A DNA stretch of 64,000 bases from an uncultured Acidaminococcus sp. (GTDB lineage: Bacteria; Bacillota; Negativicutes; Acidaminococcales; Acidaminococcaceae): positions 18,108 to 82,107 of the forward strand of contig USHN01000005.1 of the NCBI GenBank assembly GCA_900554515.1, in the 5' to 3' direction. The stretch's first letter is position 1. Each line of letters opens with the position of its first letter. The notes beneath the pieces were generated by a model. The model searched no databases and had not been told where the DNA came from. It saw only the letters and a program-made list of their open reading frames with translations. The translations under genes were made by a program, and so were the position numbers. This document shows positions 48,944 to 57,986 of this stretch, piece by piece.

Positions 48944-49204
48944 ATGAGTCATATTTCACAGGAAACTACCATGTTTAAACCGGTCTCGGAAAGCAAAAGC
49001 GTAGCCGAGACGATCCGGGAAGTTGCCGATGCCCTGAAAGAAAAAGGCTATAATCCCATTGACCAGCTGGCAGGGTATCTTTTGAGCGGAGATCCAGCCT
49101 ATATCACCAGCTACAAAGATGCCCGACTAAAAATCCGCCGCTATGAGCGGTACGAACTCTTAGAAGCGCTCCTGCAGCGGTATTTAAAGGAGCCTAACGC
49201 CTGA
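48944..49204 (+). CDS. ireB: IreB-family regulatory phosphoprotein
   Basis: An 86-residue protein of the IreB (DUF965) family, recognisable by the KGYNPIDQLAGYLLSGDPAYITSYKDAR core and the IRRYERYELLEALLQRYL tail. In Enterococcus IreB is a substrate of the IreK/IreP kinase-phosphatase pair in cell-envelope stress resistance. The N-terminal threonines (ETTMF) correspond to the phosphorylation region. GGGAGG precedes ATG 48944. The stop overlaps the ruvX start. Confidence 0.9.
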   Translation: MSHISQETTMFKPVSESKSVAETIREVADALKEKGYNPIDQLAGYLLSGDPAYITSYKDARLKIRRYERYELLEALLQRYLKEPNA

Positions 49205-49638
49205 TGCGGTTTATGGGACTGGATTTGGGGACTAAGACCATCGGCGTTGCCGTCAGCGATGCCATGGGACTGATTGCGCGGGGTGTGGAAACCATCCATC
49301 GCAAAGGAGAAGAAAAAGATTTGGCACGGCTCAGGGAGCTGGTGCAGCAGGAAGAAGCAGACGCTTTTGTCCTGGGATATCCCAAGAATATGAATGGGAC
49401 CGTAGGGGAGCGTGCAAAGGCCAGTGAAGCCTTTAAGGCTGTTTTAGAAAAAGAGTTCCCTTCCATGCAAATTATCCTGTGGGATGAACGGCTTTCCACT
49501 GTGGCAGCGGAAAAAGTCCTGGTCGCAGCGGACGTGCAGAGAAAAAAAAGAAAGGGGCTCATCGACATGATGGCCGCTGTAGTGATTCTGCAAAACTATC
49601 TGGACAGCTTGGGGAGGAGTCTACATGGCAACGCATGA
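49204..49638 (+). CDS. ruvX: Putative pre-16S rRNA nuclease / Holliday junction resolvase (YqgF)
   Basis: A 144-residue RNase H-fold protein. The opening MGLDLGTKTIGVAVSD gives the first acid, LGYPKNMNGTVGERA and LWDERLSTVAAEKVL the middle motifs, and KKRKGLIDMMAAVVILQNYLD the last acidic helix. YqgF in E. coli processes the 5' end of 16S rRNA, and resolvase activity is also reported for relatives. It starts on the ireB stop (TGATG) and overlaps the next gene by 14 bases. Confidence 0.92.
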   Translation: MRFMGLDLGTKTIGVAVSDAMGLIARGVETIHRKGEEKDLARLRELVQQEEADAFVLGYPKNMNGTVGERAKASEAFKAVLEKEFPSMQIILWDERLSTVAAEKVLVAADVQRKKRKGLIDMMAAVVILQNYLDSLGRSLHGNA

Positions 49639-49942
49639 AGAGAAACTGGACGAAAAAATGCTGGAGTCGGAAGACCAGGGAGATCTGGTAGTTATCACCG
49701 ACGAGGACGGCAATGAATCCTATTACCTGGAAGAAATGGTCATCCCTATGGATGGAAAGAATTTTGCCCTTTTGACCGCCGTACAGGAAGAAGAAGCGGC
49801 GGACGAAGCGGATGAGGTCATTATTGCCCGGGTGGAGTTTGACGAAAAGGGAGAACCGGTGTATCTGGATCCTACCGACGAGGAATTTTCAGCTGTGCGA
49901 AAAGCCTATGAAACCATGATGGACGAAATGGACGTGGAGTAA
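49625..49942 (+). CDS. DUF1292 family acidic protein
   Basis: A 105-residue strongly acidic protein. DLVVITDEDGNESYYLEEMVIPMDGKNFALLTAV is the DUF1292 signature. The second half also has the YLDPTDEEFSAVRKAYETMMDE ending common in the family. It has no known function but is constant in the ireB-ruvX cluster of Firmicutes. GGGGAGG precedes the ATG. Confidence 0.88.
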   Translation: MATHEEKLDEKMLESEDQGDLVVITDEDGNESYYLEEMVIPMDGKNFALLTAVQEEEAADEADEVIIARVEFDEKGEPVYLDPTDEEFSAVRKAYETMMDEMDVE

Positions 49943-49955
49943 GAGAGCGTACAGG

Positions 49956-50981
49956 ATGAAAAAGAAGTTTTTACCGATCTGTGCAGCCTTTGTGCTGGCC
50001 CTCTTGTTTGGCGCGTACTGGTATCTGAATTATTTTAATCCCAATACCAGCCTTGCGACGGGACAAAAGGTCCGTTTTACGGTTACTGAGGGTATGAGCA
50101 CCCGGGAGATAGCGACACTGCTGCATGACAAAAAATTGATTCAGACCCCGGAATCTTTTCGTCTGGCAGCCAAAATCAATGGACTGGACAGCCATCTGCA
50201 GGCAGGTAAGTACGAACTCACTGCCGGGATGTCTAATAAAGAAATCATTGATATCCTGTCCCAAGGGCAGGTCCATACCAGCAGCTTTGCCGTTCCGGAA
50301 GGAGCTACCATCAACGAGATTGCCCTGAAATTAGAAAAAGAGCACTTGGGCAGCGCACAGACTTTCCGGAATGCTGCGAAAGACTATACGCTTTATCCGT
50401 ACATGATCACCAGTGATCCTGCGGTTGTGTACAAGGCAGAAGGGTTTGCCTGCCCCGCTACGTATAATATCCCTGAGGGCACGGATGAAAAAGAAATCCT
50501 TGCCATGATGGTACGGGAATTTAACAGCAAACTGGAAAATACCCTTAAGGATGATCTACAGCACAGTGCCCGCCCCCTGCGGGACGTGGTGGCACTGGCC
50601 AGCATGGTAGAACGGGAAGCCACCCATAAAGAAGAAATGCCGCTGATTGCCGGCGTCTTTATTAAGCGGCTGGAAATTGGTATGCCCATTCAGTCTGATA
50701 CCACCATTCAGTATCTTTTCGGGGCCCAGAAAAAAGAAGTCACCTTTGCGGATCTTAAAATCCAGTCCCCGTATAATACCTATCTGAATAAAGGCCTGCC
50801 TCCGGGCCCAGTGGGCAATCCCAGTATGGATGCTATACGGGCCGTTCTCCATCCTGTCATGAGCGATTACTTGTATTTTGTGGCGGATAAGGATGGATAC
50901 CATCACTTTACCAAGACCTACAGTGAACATATGGCCATGATTCAGAAATTGAATCCAGGAGAAAAAATTGATCAGCCGTAA
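49956..50981 (+). CDS. mltG: Endolytic murein transglycosylase MltG
   Basis: A 341-residue inner-membrane protein with one N-terminal transmembrane helix (PICAAFVLALLFGAYWYL). A LysM-like part carries VTEGMSTREIATLLHDKKLIQ. The YceG catalytic domain has VALASMVEREATHKEEMPLIAGVF, with the catalytic glutamate at about residue 217, and SPYNTYLNKGLPPGPVGNPS. It cuts nascent glycan strands during wall synthesis. The position after DUF1292 is typical. Confidence 0.94.
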   Translation: MKKKFLPICAAFVLALLFGAYWYLNYFNPNTSLATGQKVRFTVTEGMSTREIATLLHDKKLIQTPESFRLAAKINGLDSHLQAGKYELTAGMSNKEIIDILSQGQVHTSSFAVPEGATINEIALKLEKEHLGSAQTFRNAAKDYTLYPYMITSDPAVVYKAEGFACPATYNIPEGTDEKEILAMMVREFNSKLENTLKDDLQHSARPLRDVVALASMVEREATHKEEMPLIAGVFIKRLEIGMPIQSDTTIQYLFGAQKKEVTFADLKIQSPYNTYLNKGLPPGPVGNPSMDAIRAVLHPVMSDYLYFVADKDGYHHFTKTYSEHMAMIQKLNPGEKIDQP

Positions 50982-50993
50982 GGAGAAAATTTC

Positions 50994-52229
50994 GTGATAA
51001 AACCGGAACTTTTGGCTCCAGCAGGGAGTATGGATAAAGCCAAGATAGCGCTGTATTATGGAGCCGATGCCCTTTACCTGGGTGGCAAGGCTTTTGGACT
51101 CAGGGCCTTTGCTGCCAATTTTTCCTGTGAAGAAATCCGGGAGATTTGCAGTTTTGCCCATGCCATGGGGAAAACTGTTTATGTGACCGTGAATATTTTT
51201 CCCCATAACAGCGATTTGCCTGCATTGCCCCAGTATTTGAAAGACCTTGCGGCAGCAGGCGCCGATGCCCTGCTTATCTCGGATTTGGGGGTCTGGATGC
51301 TGGCACGGGAGATCATCCCTGACATGAAACTTCACGTCAGCACCCAGGCCAATACCACAAGCAGTGCAGCTGTAAAAGCCTGGGAAAAGCTAGGGGCGGA
51401 TCGGGTAGTGCTGGCCCGGGAGCTGTCCTTGGACGAAATTGCTTCCATTGCTAAAGACACCAAGCTGGATCTGGAAGTCTTTGTGCATGGGGCGATGTGC
51501 ATTTCCTATTCCGGGCGTTGTCTTTTGAGCAATTATTTTACCGGCAGGGATAGTAATCGGGGCGCCTGTGCCCAGATCTGCCGCTGGGAATTTTCCCTCA
51601 CGGAAAAAAATCATCCCCAAGAAGCATTTCCCATTACTGAGGACGAACGGGGAACATATATTTTAAATTCCAAGGACCTGTGCTTGATTGATTATCTGCC
51701 CCAGCTTATGGCGGCAGGAGTCAAAAGTTTGAAAATCGAAGGCCGCATGAAGAGCGTTCACTATGTCGCCAGCGTGGTCAGTGCTTACCGAAAAGCGATT
51801 GACCTGTGCTGGCAGGATCCGGAGCATTATCATACGCCTAAAGCACTGCAAGAGGAATTGGAAAAGGTCTCTCACAGGCCCTATACCACTGGCTTTGCCG
51901 TGCAAAAGCCAGGACCTGCGGCACAAGTCTACGGGACAAGTTCGTATATCGCCGGTGCGGATTTTGTAGGGCTCATTAAGGCCTATGATATTGGGACGAA
52001 CCGGGTAACGGTGGAGCAGCGCAACCATGTGAAAACAGGGGAAACTCTTGAAATTCTAACCCCTGGCGGAGAAATCTTTCCCTGGACGCTGTCCCATATG
52101 CTGGATAGCGACGGGCAGGCGATTGAAGCAGCTCCTCATGCCCAAATGCTTTTTACGGCTGACGGGGATCCCCGGATGCAGGAATTTTCCCTGGTGCGGC
52201 GCATAAAACCGCTTTTTTCGGAAAAATAG
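50994..52229 (+). CDS. Peptidase U32 family protein (tRNA hydroxylation type)
   Basis: A 411-residue U32 protein. Family motifs are KPELLAPAGSMDKAKIALYYGADALYLGG and the Cys-rich core FVHGAMCISYSGRCLLSNYFTGRDSNRGACAQICRW, which binds an iron-sulfur cluster. A C-terminal beta-barrel domain follows. Relatives (TrhP, YrrO) take part in 5-hydroxyuridine formation at tRNA wobble positions; older annotation as collagenase is doubtful. The start is GTG 50994 after AAGGAG. Confidence 0.88.
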   Translation: MIKPELLAPAGSMDKAKIALYYGADALYLGGKAFGLRAFAANFSCEEIREICSFAHAMGKTVYVTVNIFPHNSDLPALPQYLKDLAAAGADALLISDLGVWMLAREIIPDMKLHVSTQANTTSSAAVKAWEKLGADRVVLARELSLDEIASIAKDTKLDLEVFVHGAMCISYSGRCLLSNYFTGRDSNRGACAQICRWEFSLTEKNHPQEAFPITEDERGTYILNSKDLCLIDYLPQLMAAGVKSLKIEGRMKSVHYVASVVSAYRKAIDLCWQDPEHYHTPKALQEELEKVSHRPYTTGFAVQKPGPAAQVYGTSSYIAGADFVGLIKAYDIGTNRVTVEQRNHVKTGETLEILTPGGEIFPWTLSHMLDSDGQAIEAAPHAQMLFTADGDPRMQEFSLVRRIKPLFSEK

Positions 52230-52313
52230 TGGGAAAGCCTTGCATAAACAGGGCCTTTCAGAGTAAAATAGACTAGTCGGCTAGCATGTTCCGGCCACAA
52301 GGAGAGCGTAATC

Positions 52314-53371
52314 ATGGAACCATTGGAAAAACTGCGGGCATTGCTTGCTAAGGAAGCATGCGATGGCATGTTTATCCGGGGAGATTCTTCTATCCGTTAT
52401 TTTACGGGGTTTACGGGGGGCGAGAGCCTCTTGTACGTAGATGCAAAGCGGGCCGTGATCATTACGGACAGCCGCTATACCCTGCAGGTGGCGCAGCAAG
52501 CTCCTCAATGCGAATGCCTGGAGCATCACCACGGCTTTTATCAGGCGGCAGTCCAGGTAGCGCAGCCCAGGCATCCCGCTCTGGATGGGGATTATTTTTC
52601 CTATACGGAGATGCAAAAATTATCCGATGCCTTTCCCGGAGTGTCCTGGAAAAACTTAAATCTGGTGGGGTTGCGGCAAGTAAAAACACCGGAAGAAATG
52701 CAGTCTTTGCGTAAAGCCGTTGCGATTTCAGATAAGGCCTTTTTACAGCTTCTGCCCCATATTAAAGCAGGTCGCCGGGAAAATGAACTGGCGGCTGAGC
52801 TGGAATACAATATGAGAAAACTGGGCAGCACCAAACCTTCTTTTGAGACCATTGTGGCATCCGGAGTGCGCAGTGCGATGCCCCATGGCATTGCTTCTGA
52901 AAAGGTAGTGGCAGAAGGGGACTTTGTGACCTTTGACTTTGGTGCCACCTATAACGGCTATTGCAGTGACATTACCCGGACTGTGGTTATAGGAAAAGCG
53001 GACCCTGGCAGAAAGAGATCTATGAAATTGTCCTGGAAGCCAATCTTTTGGGAGAGAGGACAATCAAACCTGGTGTAACGGGGGCCAGCGTGGATAAAGC
53101 CGTACGGGACTTTATCACAGAAAAAGGCTATGGGCCTAATTTTGGACATGGTCTGGGCCATGGAGTGGGTCTGGACATCCATGAAAAACCAGTCCTGAAC
53201 CGCAGCAATGATGAGCCGCTTCCTGTAGGGGCGGTCGTCACTGATGAACCGGGTATCTACCTGGCAGGCAAGGGCGGCGTACGGATTGAAGATACCGTAT
53301 TGGTAACTGCTGATGGCTGTGAAAAGCTGACTGCGGTTCCTAAAGAATTGTTAGAAATAAAATCCCTATAA
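52314..53371 (+). pseudogene. M24-family Xaa-Pro peptidase, broken by a frameshift
   Basis: Read through, this encodes a metallopeptidase of about 352 residues. The first frame (52314-53078) holds the creatinase-like N-domain and the two aspartate ligands (FVTFDFGATYNGYCSDITRTV). The second frame, whose last long part is 53048-53371, holds the rest: FGHGLGHGVGLDIHE, TDEPGIYLAG and RIEDTVLVTADG. The switch falls in the CCC at 53003-53005, where adding one base gives DPWQKEIYEIV in frame. Ligands are split over the two frames, so neither half could be active. It may be a real mutation, a sequencing error or, less likely, programmed frameshifting. It is upstream of efp, its usual neighbour. Confidence 0.85.
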
Positions 53372-53400
53372 ATAAATTTATTTTTTTGGAGGTTGTACTT

Positions 53401-53958
53401 ATGATTTCTACGAACGATTTTAAAACTGGCGTAACGGTTGAGATCGATGGTGATGCTTGGCAGGTCGTCGAATTCCAGCACGTAAAACCTGGCAAGGGCG
53501 CAGCTTTTGTCCGTGCCAAAATGCGCAATCTGTGCACCGGGGCTGTGGTAGAGCGGACTTTTAACGCCGCAGAGAAACTGGAAAATGCCGTGGTGGAACG
53601 CCGTGATATGCAATACCTGTATGAAAATGAAGGCATGTATGTGTTCATGGACAACGAGACCTACGAACAGATTGAACTGAATAAAGAACAACTGGGCAAC
53701 GCCATTAATTTCCTGAAGGAAAACATGGATGCCAAGGTAACTTCTTTCAAAGGCCGCATCCTGGGTGTGGAACTGCCCAATACCGTAACGCTTACCGTCG
53801 TAGAAACCGAACCGGGGATCAAGGGCGATACCGCTACCGGCGGCAGCAAGAACGCCAAACTGGATACCGGGTATGTGGTCAAGGTGCCTCTTTTCATCAA
53901 CGAAGGGGATGTGCTGCAAATCGATACCCGTACCGGGGCCTATATTGCGAGAGCATAA
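53401..53958 (+). CDS. efp: Elongation factor P
   Basis: A 185-residue EF-P that relieves ribosome stalling at polyproline. The N-terminal loop is HVKPGKGAAFVRAKMRN, with the modifiable lysine at about residue 32. The C-terminal OB domain ends NEGDVLQIDTRTGAYIARA. TTGGAGG precedes ATG 53401, 29 bases after the M24 peptidase gene. No modification enzyme (EpmA or a rhamnosyltransferase) is nearby. Confidence 0.96.
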   Translation: MISTNDFKTGVTVEIDGDAWQVVEFQHVKPGKGAAFVRAKMRNLCTGAVVERTFNAAEKLENAVVERRDMQYLYENEGMYVFMDNETYEQIELNKEQLGNAINFLKENMDAKVTSFKGRILGVELPNTVTLTVVETEPGIKGDTATGGSKNAKLDTGYVVKVPLFINEGDVLQIDTRTGAYIARA

Positions 53959-53969
53959 TTGTACAAAGG

Positions 53970-53995
53970 GGTGCTGCTGCGGCAGTGCCTTTTTT
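53970..53995 (+). terminator. Intrinsic terminator after efp
   Basis: GGTGCTGC pairs with GCAGTGCC (two wobbles) around TGCG and is followed by TTTTTT. Confidence 0.8.
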
Positions 53996-54014
53996 GTTAT
54001 AGTGGGAGAATATC

Positions 54015-54632
54015 ATGAGAAAAACGATTTATCTGGTCCGACATGGGGAGACAGCCGCCAACCGGTACGGGATTCTGCAAGGCTGGAGCGATTTTCCCCT
54101 TTGCCAGGAGGGAGAAAAGCAGGCAAAAGAGCTGGCTGCACGTGCCAAAGGCGTACCGCTGGATGCTATTTATATATCGGACCTCATGCGTACCCGGCAG
54201 ACTGCTGCACCACTTGCCAAGGAACGCAGTCTTTCCCCTGTGGTGCTGCCAGAACTTAGGGAAATTTCCTTTGGACGCTGGGAAGGACGTCCTTTTGAGG
54301 AAATGAAAAAGGAAGATCCCGAACTTTTACGGAAGCTGTTTCGAGAACCCACCCAGGCAGATATCGGGCAAAGCGAAACGGTGGAAGCCTCTCAAACCAG
54401 AGTGTGGGAGGCCTTCCGCCACATTGAAACGCATATGAAAGATGGGGAGACTGTCCTTGCCATCAGCCATGGCGGCATTTTGCGTGCGCTTTTATGTCAT
54501 CTTTTATCCATGCCGCTGGATGCCATGTGGCGCCTGGGACTGGATAATACGGCCTCTGTCAAGGTAGTGTGCAACGATATTGCAGGCTACTGGGTGGAAG
54601 ATTGGAATAACCGGGGGCCTCTGGTGCCGTGA
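54015..54632 (+). CDS. Histidine phosphatase family protein
   Basis: A 205-residue member of the phosphoglycerate-mutase-like histidine phosphatase family. The catalytic RHG motif is IYLVRHGETAANRYGILQG at residues 5-23. The second His is in VLAISHGGILRALLCHLL, with Arg in SDLMRTRQTAAPLA and Glu in REISFGRWEGRPFEEM. Relatives include alpha-ribazole phosphatase (CobC) and phosphoserine phosphatase; the substrate is not decided. It is monocistronic after the efp terminator. Confidence 0.88.
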   Translation: MRKTIYLVRHGETAANRYGILQGWSDFPLCQEGEKQAKELAARAKGVPLDAIYISDLMRTRQTAAPLAKERSLSPVVLPELREISFGRWEGRPFEEMKKEDPELLRKLFREPTQADIGQSETVEASQTRVWEAFRHIETHMKDGETVLAISHGGILRALLCHLLSMPLDAMWRLGLDNTASVKVVCNDIAGYWVEDWNNRGPLVP

Positions 54633-54748
54633 TAAGTTTTTCCTAATTTTACAAATAATGCATTCCGTATTACCCGGCCCGTTGCGACTATGGTATAATA
54701 GACAAAATACATAGAGTTTGAATGCGTAGAAATTTAGGAGGTTGAGGA

Positions 54749-56095
54749 ATGACTAATCCAGTTAAAATTGTGGAAACCGTACTGCGGGATGGACATCAGT
54801 CCCTTTGCGCGACGCGGATGCGTACCAGTGATATGCTGCCCGTGCTGGAAGACTTGGACAAGGCCGGCTTTTATGCTCTGGAAGCATGGGGCGGGGCTAC
54901 GTTTGACACCTGTCTGCGGTTCTTAAATGAAGATCCTTGGGAAAGACTGCGGACCATTCGCAGCCATGTAAAAAATACCAAACTGCAGATGCTGCTCCGC
55001 GGACAGAATATCCTGGGGTACAGCAATTATGCCGATGACGTAGTTACGGAATTTGTAAAGCGCTCCGTGGCTAACGGGATTGATATTATCCGTGTCTTTG
55101 ATGCTTTTAATGATACCCGGAACCTTCGGACGGCGATGAAAGCCACCAAAGACGCAGGTGCAGAAGCCCAGGGCACTTTAGTGTACACCATCAGCCCCTA
55201 CCATAAAGACAGCGACTATGTACGGCTGGCCCATGAATTGGTGGATATGGGAGCAGATTCCATCTGTATTAAGGACATGAGCGGGCTGTTGGCACCTTAT
55301 GCTTGCTATAATCTGGTTACGGCACTGAAAAAAGAAATCAATATCCCTATCAACGTGCACAGCCACTGCACCAGCGGCATGGGTGCCATGACGATTTTAA
55401 AAGCAGTGGAAGCCGGTGTCGACCGGGTGGATACGGCGCTCTCCCCCTTTGCAGAAAGCACCAGCCATCCCTGCACAGAATCCCTGGTTTATACCCTGCA
55501 GGGAACGGAACGGGATACGGGTATTGATGTAAATGCGTTGTATCCGATTGCCGATCACTTTAAGCATGTTAAGGAAGACTTGATCAAGACCTTTAATCTG
55601 CCCAATACCAGCGGCGTGAATCCCCAGGTGTTGTCCTTCCAGATTCCCGGCGGCATGCTCAGCAACCTGCGCAAGCAGCTGGCAGAGATGGGCGTAGGCG
55701 ACAAATATGATGCCCTCCTGAAAGAAATGCCTATCGTACGGAAAGATCTGGGGTATCCTCCTCTGGTGACGCCATCCAGCCAGATTGTAGGGTCTCAGGC
55801 TACGATGAATGTAATCTTTGGACGCTATAAGATGATTCCTAAAGAAGTAAAAGATATTGTACTGGGAAAATATGGCCGTACTCCGGCACCTATCAGTGAC
55901 GAGCTGAAAGAAAAAGTACTGAAGAAAGGCCAGGAACCGATTACCTGTCGGCCGGCTGATCTAATTCCGCCGCAAATGGATAAAATGCGGCAGGAACTGG
56001 CAGATAAAGGCTATCCCAATGCCAGTGTGGAAGATGTATTGAGTTATGCATCCTTCCCGGAAGTTGCTTTGGAATTCTTCAAGAAAAACAGATAA
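54749..56095 (+). CDS. Oxaloacetate decarboxylase / pyruvate carboxylase-type alpha subunit lacking a biotin domain
   Basis: A 448-residue carboxyltransferase of the OadA/PycB family. ETVLRDGHQSLCATRMRT opens the TIM barrel and holds the metal-binding Asp. LEAWGGATFDTCLRFLNEDPWERLR, CIKDMSGLLAPY (biotin-lysine region) and PINVHSHCTSGMG (metal-binding His pair) follow. The C-terminal domain ends at ALEFFKKNR, without the biotinyl domain and its (A/V)MKM motif found in full OadA (about 590 residues). The biotin carrier must be separate. With the beta subunit at 8.5 kb it could make a sodium-pumping decarboxylase, but that pairing is inference. TATAAT at about 54695 may be its promoter. Confidence 0.9.
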   Translation: MTNPVKIVETVLRDGHQSLCATRMRTSDMLPVLEDLDKAGFYALEAWGGATFDTCLRFLNEDPWERLRTIRSHVKNTKLQMLLRGQNILGYSNYADDVVTEFVKRSVANGIDIIRVFDAFNDTRNLRTAMKATKDAGAEAQGTLVYTISPYHKDSDYVRLAHELVDMGADSICIKDMSGLLAPYACYNLVTALKKEINIPINVHSHCTSGMGAMTILKAVEAGVDRVDTALSPFAESTSHPCTESLVYTLQGTERDTGIDVNALYPIADHFKHVKEDLIKTFNLPNTSGVNPQVLSFQIPGGMLSNLRKQLAEMGVGDKYDALLKEMPIVRKDLGYPPLVTPSSQIVGSQATMNVIFGRYKMIPKEVKDIVLGKYGRTPAPISDELKEKVLKKGQEPITCRPADLIPPQMDKMRQELADKGYPNASVEDVLSYASFPEVALEFFKKNR

Positions 56096-56098
56096 CGA

Positions 56099-56142
56099 AA
56101 AAGGTCACGTAAGAATGATGAGTTATTCTTACGTGACCTTTT
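56099..56142 (+). terminator. Strong terminator after the alpha subunit gene
   Basis: A perfect 18-bp stem (left arm 56099-56116, right arm 56125-56142) with an eight-base loop ends in TTTT and has A residues on the other side, so it could serve both strands. Confidence 0.92.
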
Positions 56143-56187
56143 GCTTTCCCTTGGCAGGCATCTATGCTACAAAGGGATTTTTAAAAT

Positions 56188-56742
56188 TTACTCCAAGGAT
56201 TCGAAGTAGGAGAAGCGCCAGCCTTTGGCTGTCTTTACATAGGGGAATGTAGCCTTCCGTGTCTCTACAACATTGGTCTTGCCATGAACAGGATCTTCCA
56301 TGATGGGGGTGGAGACATTCAGGTCAATTTCCGTGGGGGACACCCGTTTGATATCAATGGAGCTGGTGCCTTTTTTGGGATCCTGAGGTCTGGCACCGGG
56401 CGCTACGTACAGCTTGCCGTCAAATTCCCGGTATAACCGGCTGTCGCTGATGATAAAGCTAGCCAGGGCATCGGTGAAGACTTCATGGACTTTGGATTTG
56501 AGTGCCATCATGGTAGGGAATTGTTTGTCAGCCACCGTGTAATAAATCATATATCCGGTGTCCTGTTTGTTTTTCCCGTCGGTTTGCAGGGGATGGTGGT
56601 CAAACCATTCGTAGACCGTATTGGCCTGCTGAAAGGCCTGGATAATTTCCTGATCCGTGGGGGCTTCCGGGGATGCGAAAGCAGTGGTGGCAGTAGCCAC
56701 GACGAGGAGTACAGCAGCTCCTAATGTGCGTAGTAATTTCAT
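56188..56742 (-). CDS. Secreted protein of unknown function
   Basis: A 184-residue exported protein. A signal peptide (KLLRTLGAAVLLVVATATTAFA) precedes the mature chain beginning SPEAPTDQEI. The body has a YEWFDHHPLQTDG segment, a MMALKSKVHEVFTDALASFII helix and a LYREFDGKLYVAPGARPQDP strand. This order loosely recalls IseA-type endopeptidase inhibitors, but I cannot confirm that. The start at 56742 follows AAGGAGAG; the in-frame ATG at 56763 lies upstream of that site. No neighbour gives a functional hint. Confidence 0.7.
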   Translation of the reverse strand: MKLLRTLGAAVLLVVATATTAFASPEAPTDQEIIQAFQQANTVYEWFDHHPLQTDGKNKQDTGYMIYYTVADKQFPTMMALKSKVHEVFTDALASFIISDSRLYREFDGKLYVAPGARPQDPKKGTSSIDIKRVSPTEIDLNVSTPIMEDPVHGKTNVVETRKATFPYVKTAKGWRFSYFESLE

Positions 56743-56848
56743 AGATTCTCTCTCCTTTGTCATACTGTCTTTATTATAGCATCTCTCTTCTTTCCTGGGT
56801 AGCCTTTCCTTTCCATGTGGCTGCCTTGTGATGCACCTTTTATGCTCT

Positions 56849-57922
56849 TTATTGACTGCATCGTTTCAGGTATTGGGTGATGGCCCGACGGCTTTTAGGA
56901 ATAAAGCTGCTATCCAATGAGAGGGGATCTTGGATCACTTTGGCATGGGTGAGCTGGTTCAGGTCGTTAATGCTGGTCTCGGCGCTGCTGCCTCCCTGCG
57001 TCACAATGGGGATGATAGTTTTGCCAGTAAGATCGGCCTCTTCAAGAAATGTTTCTACCGGCATGGGTAAAGTGCCCCACCAAAGCGGGTAGATTAAAAT
57101 AATGTTCTGATAGAACGCCAGGTCTGGCAGTGCCGTACGCAGAGCCGAGCGGGCCTTTTCATTAAGTTCTTGGCGTGCTCGTTGTGTGGTCTTTTGATAA
57201 TTTGCGGAATAGGGCTCTTTCACCTGGATGGAATAGATATCACAATGGGTGGCATCTTGGACCATTTCTGCCAGTACCTGGGTGTTGCCAAGGAGTATAT
57301 TCCCATCTTTTAGCAGGGAAGCCCCAGAAACGGCATTGACATCTTCCGGGTATTCCGCATTGTCCCGCCAGGAAAAATAGACAGCTATGGTTTTTCCGGG
57401 AAGGGTGACTTGTTCTCCGGGCAGGGCCGTTTTTCGGTCGATCACAGCGGGACGGAACCAGTGACTGATATAGGAAGGGCCGACAATAGCAAAAGCAGCA
57501 CCGGAAAGCAGCAATAAAAGGACCAGAACGGCTTTTTTGCCATGGATATATCGTGTCACATGAAATCCCAAATGCAGCACCATGAAAAAAAGGGCAAGGT
57601 AGGCTGTCCACTGGTGAATGCCGTGCCAGTTTGCCCCACTTTGGTGCAGCATAAGCACAGCTCCGGATATGGCGTTAAGTGCAAGACAGGCAGCAAAGAA
57701 AAGAATGACCAGGGCGTTACCCCTGCGGCGCCATGTCCATCTTCCCTTGTGCAAATTGGTAAAAAAGGGAGCATTGAATTTGCAGTGAAGTACAATCCCT
57801 GCCACGAAGATGCAGCCTAGCACAATATGAAGAAAGCGGGGCAGGAGTCTCCCGGAAGCTTCTACCAATAATAGCAATAAAAGAATAACGTCAAGAATTT
57901 TTTTGTGGGTTACGCGTGTCAT
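56849..57922 (-). CDS. DUF4405-like membrane domain fused to a flavodoxin
   Basis: A 357-residue protein in two parts. Residues of about 1-155 form four to five transmembrane helices with several histidines (FLHIVLGCIFVAGIVLHCKF, NWHGIHQWTAYLALFFMVLHLGFHVTRYIHG), the DUF4405 pattern likely to hold heme b. Residues of about 170-357 are a flavodoxin-like domain (TIAVYFSWRDNAEYPEDVNAV, IILIYPLWWGTLPMPVETFLE, TIIPIVTQGGS) of the Flavodoxin_4 type. Together they would form a membrane-bound redox protein passing electrons between a quinone or heme and FMN. Heme and FMN binding are inferred from family patterns. Confidence 0.82.
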   Translation of the reverse strand: MTRVTHKKILDVILLLLLLVEASGRLLPRFLHIVLGCIFVAGIVLHCKFNAPFFTNLHKGRWTWRRRGNALVILFFAACLALNAISGAVLMLHQSGANWHGIHQWTAYLALFFMVLHLGFHVTRYIHGKKAVLVLLLLLSGAAFAIVGPSYISHWFRPAVIDRKTALPGEQVTLPGKTIAVYFSWRDNAEYPEDVNAVSGASLLKDGNILLGNTQVLAEMVQDATHCDIYSIQVKEPYSANYQKTTQRARQELNEKARSALRTALPDLAFYQNIILIYPLWWGTLPMPVETFLEEADLTGKTIIPIVTQGGSSAETSINDLNQLTHAKVIQDPLSLDSSFIPKSRRAITQYLKRCSQ

Positions 57923-57986
57923 AGAGGGTCTCCTTTAGTGTAAAGAAATGCCGTGCGGCACAGTACATACTTATTTGCTCCTAGCA

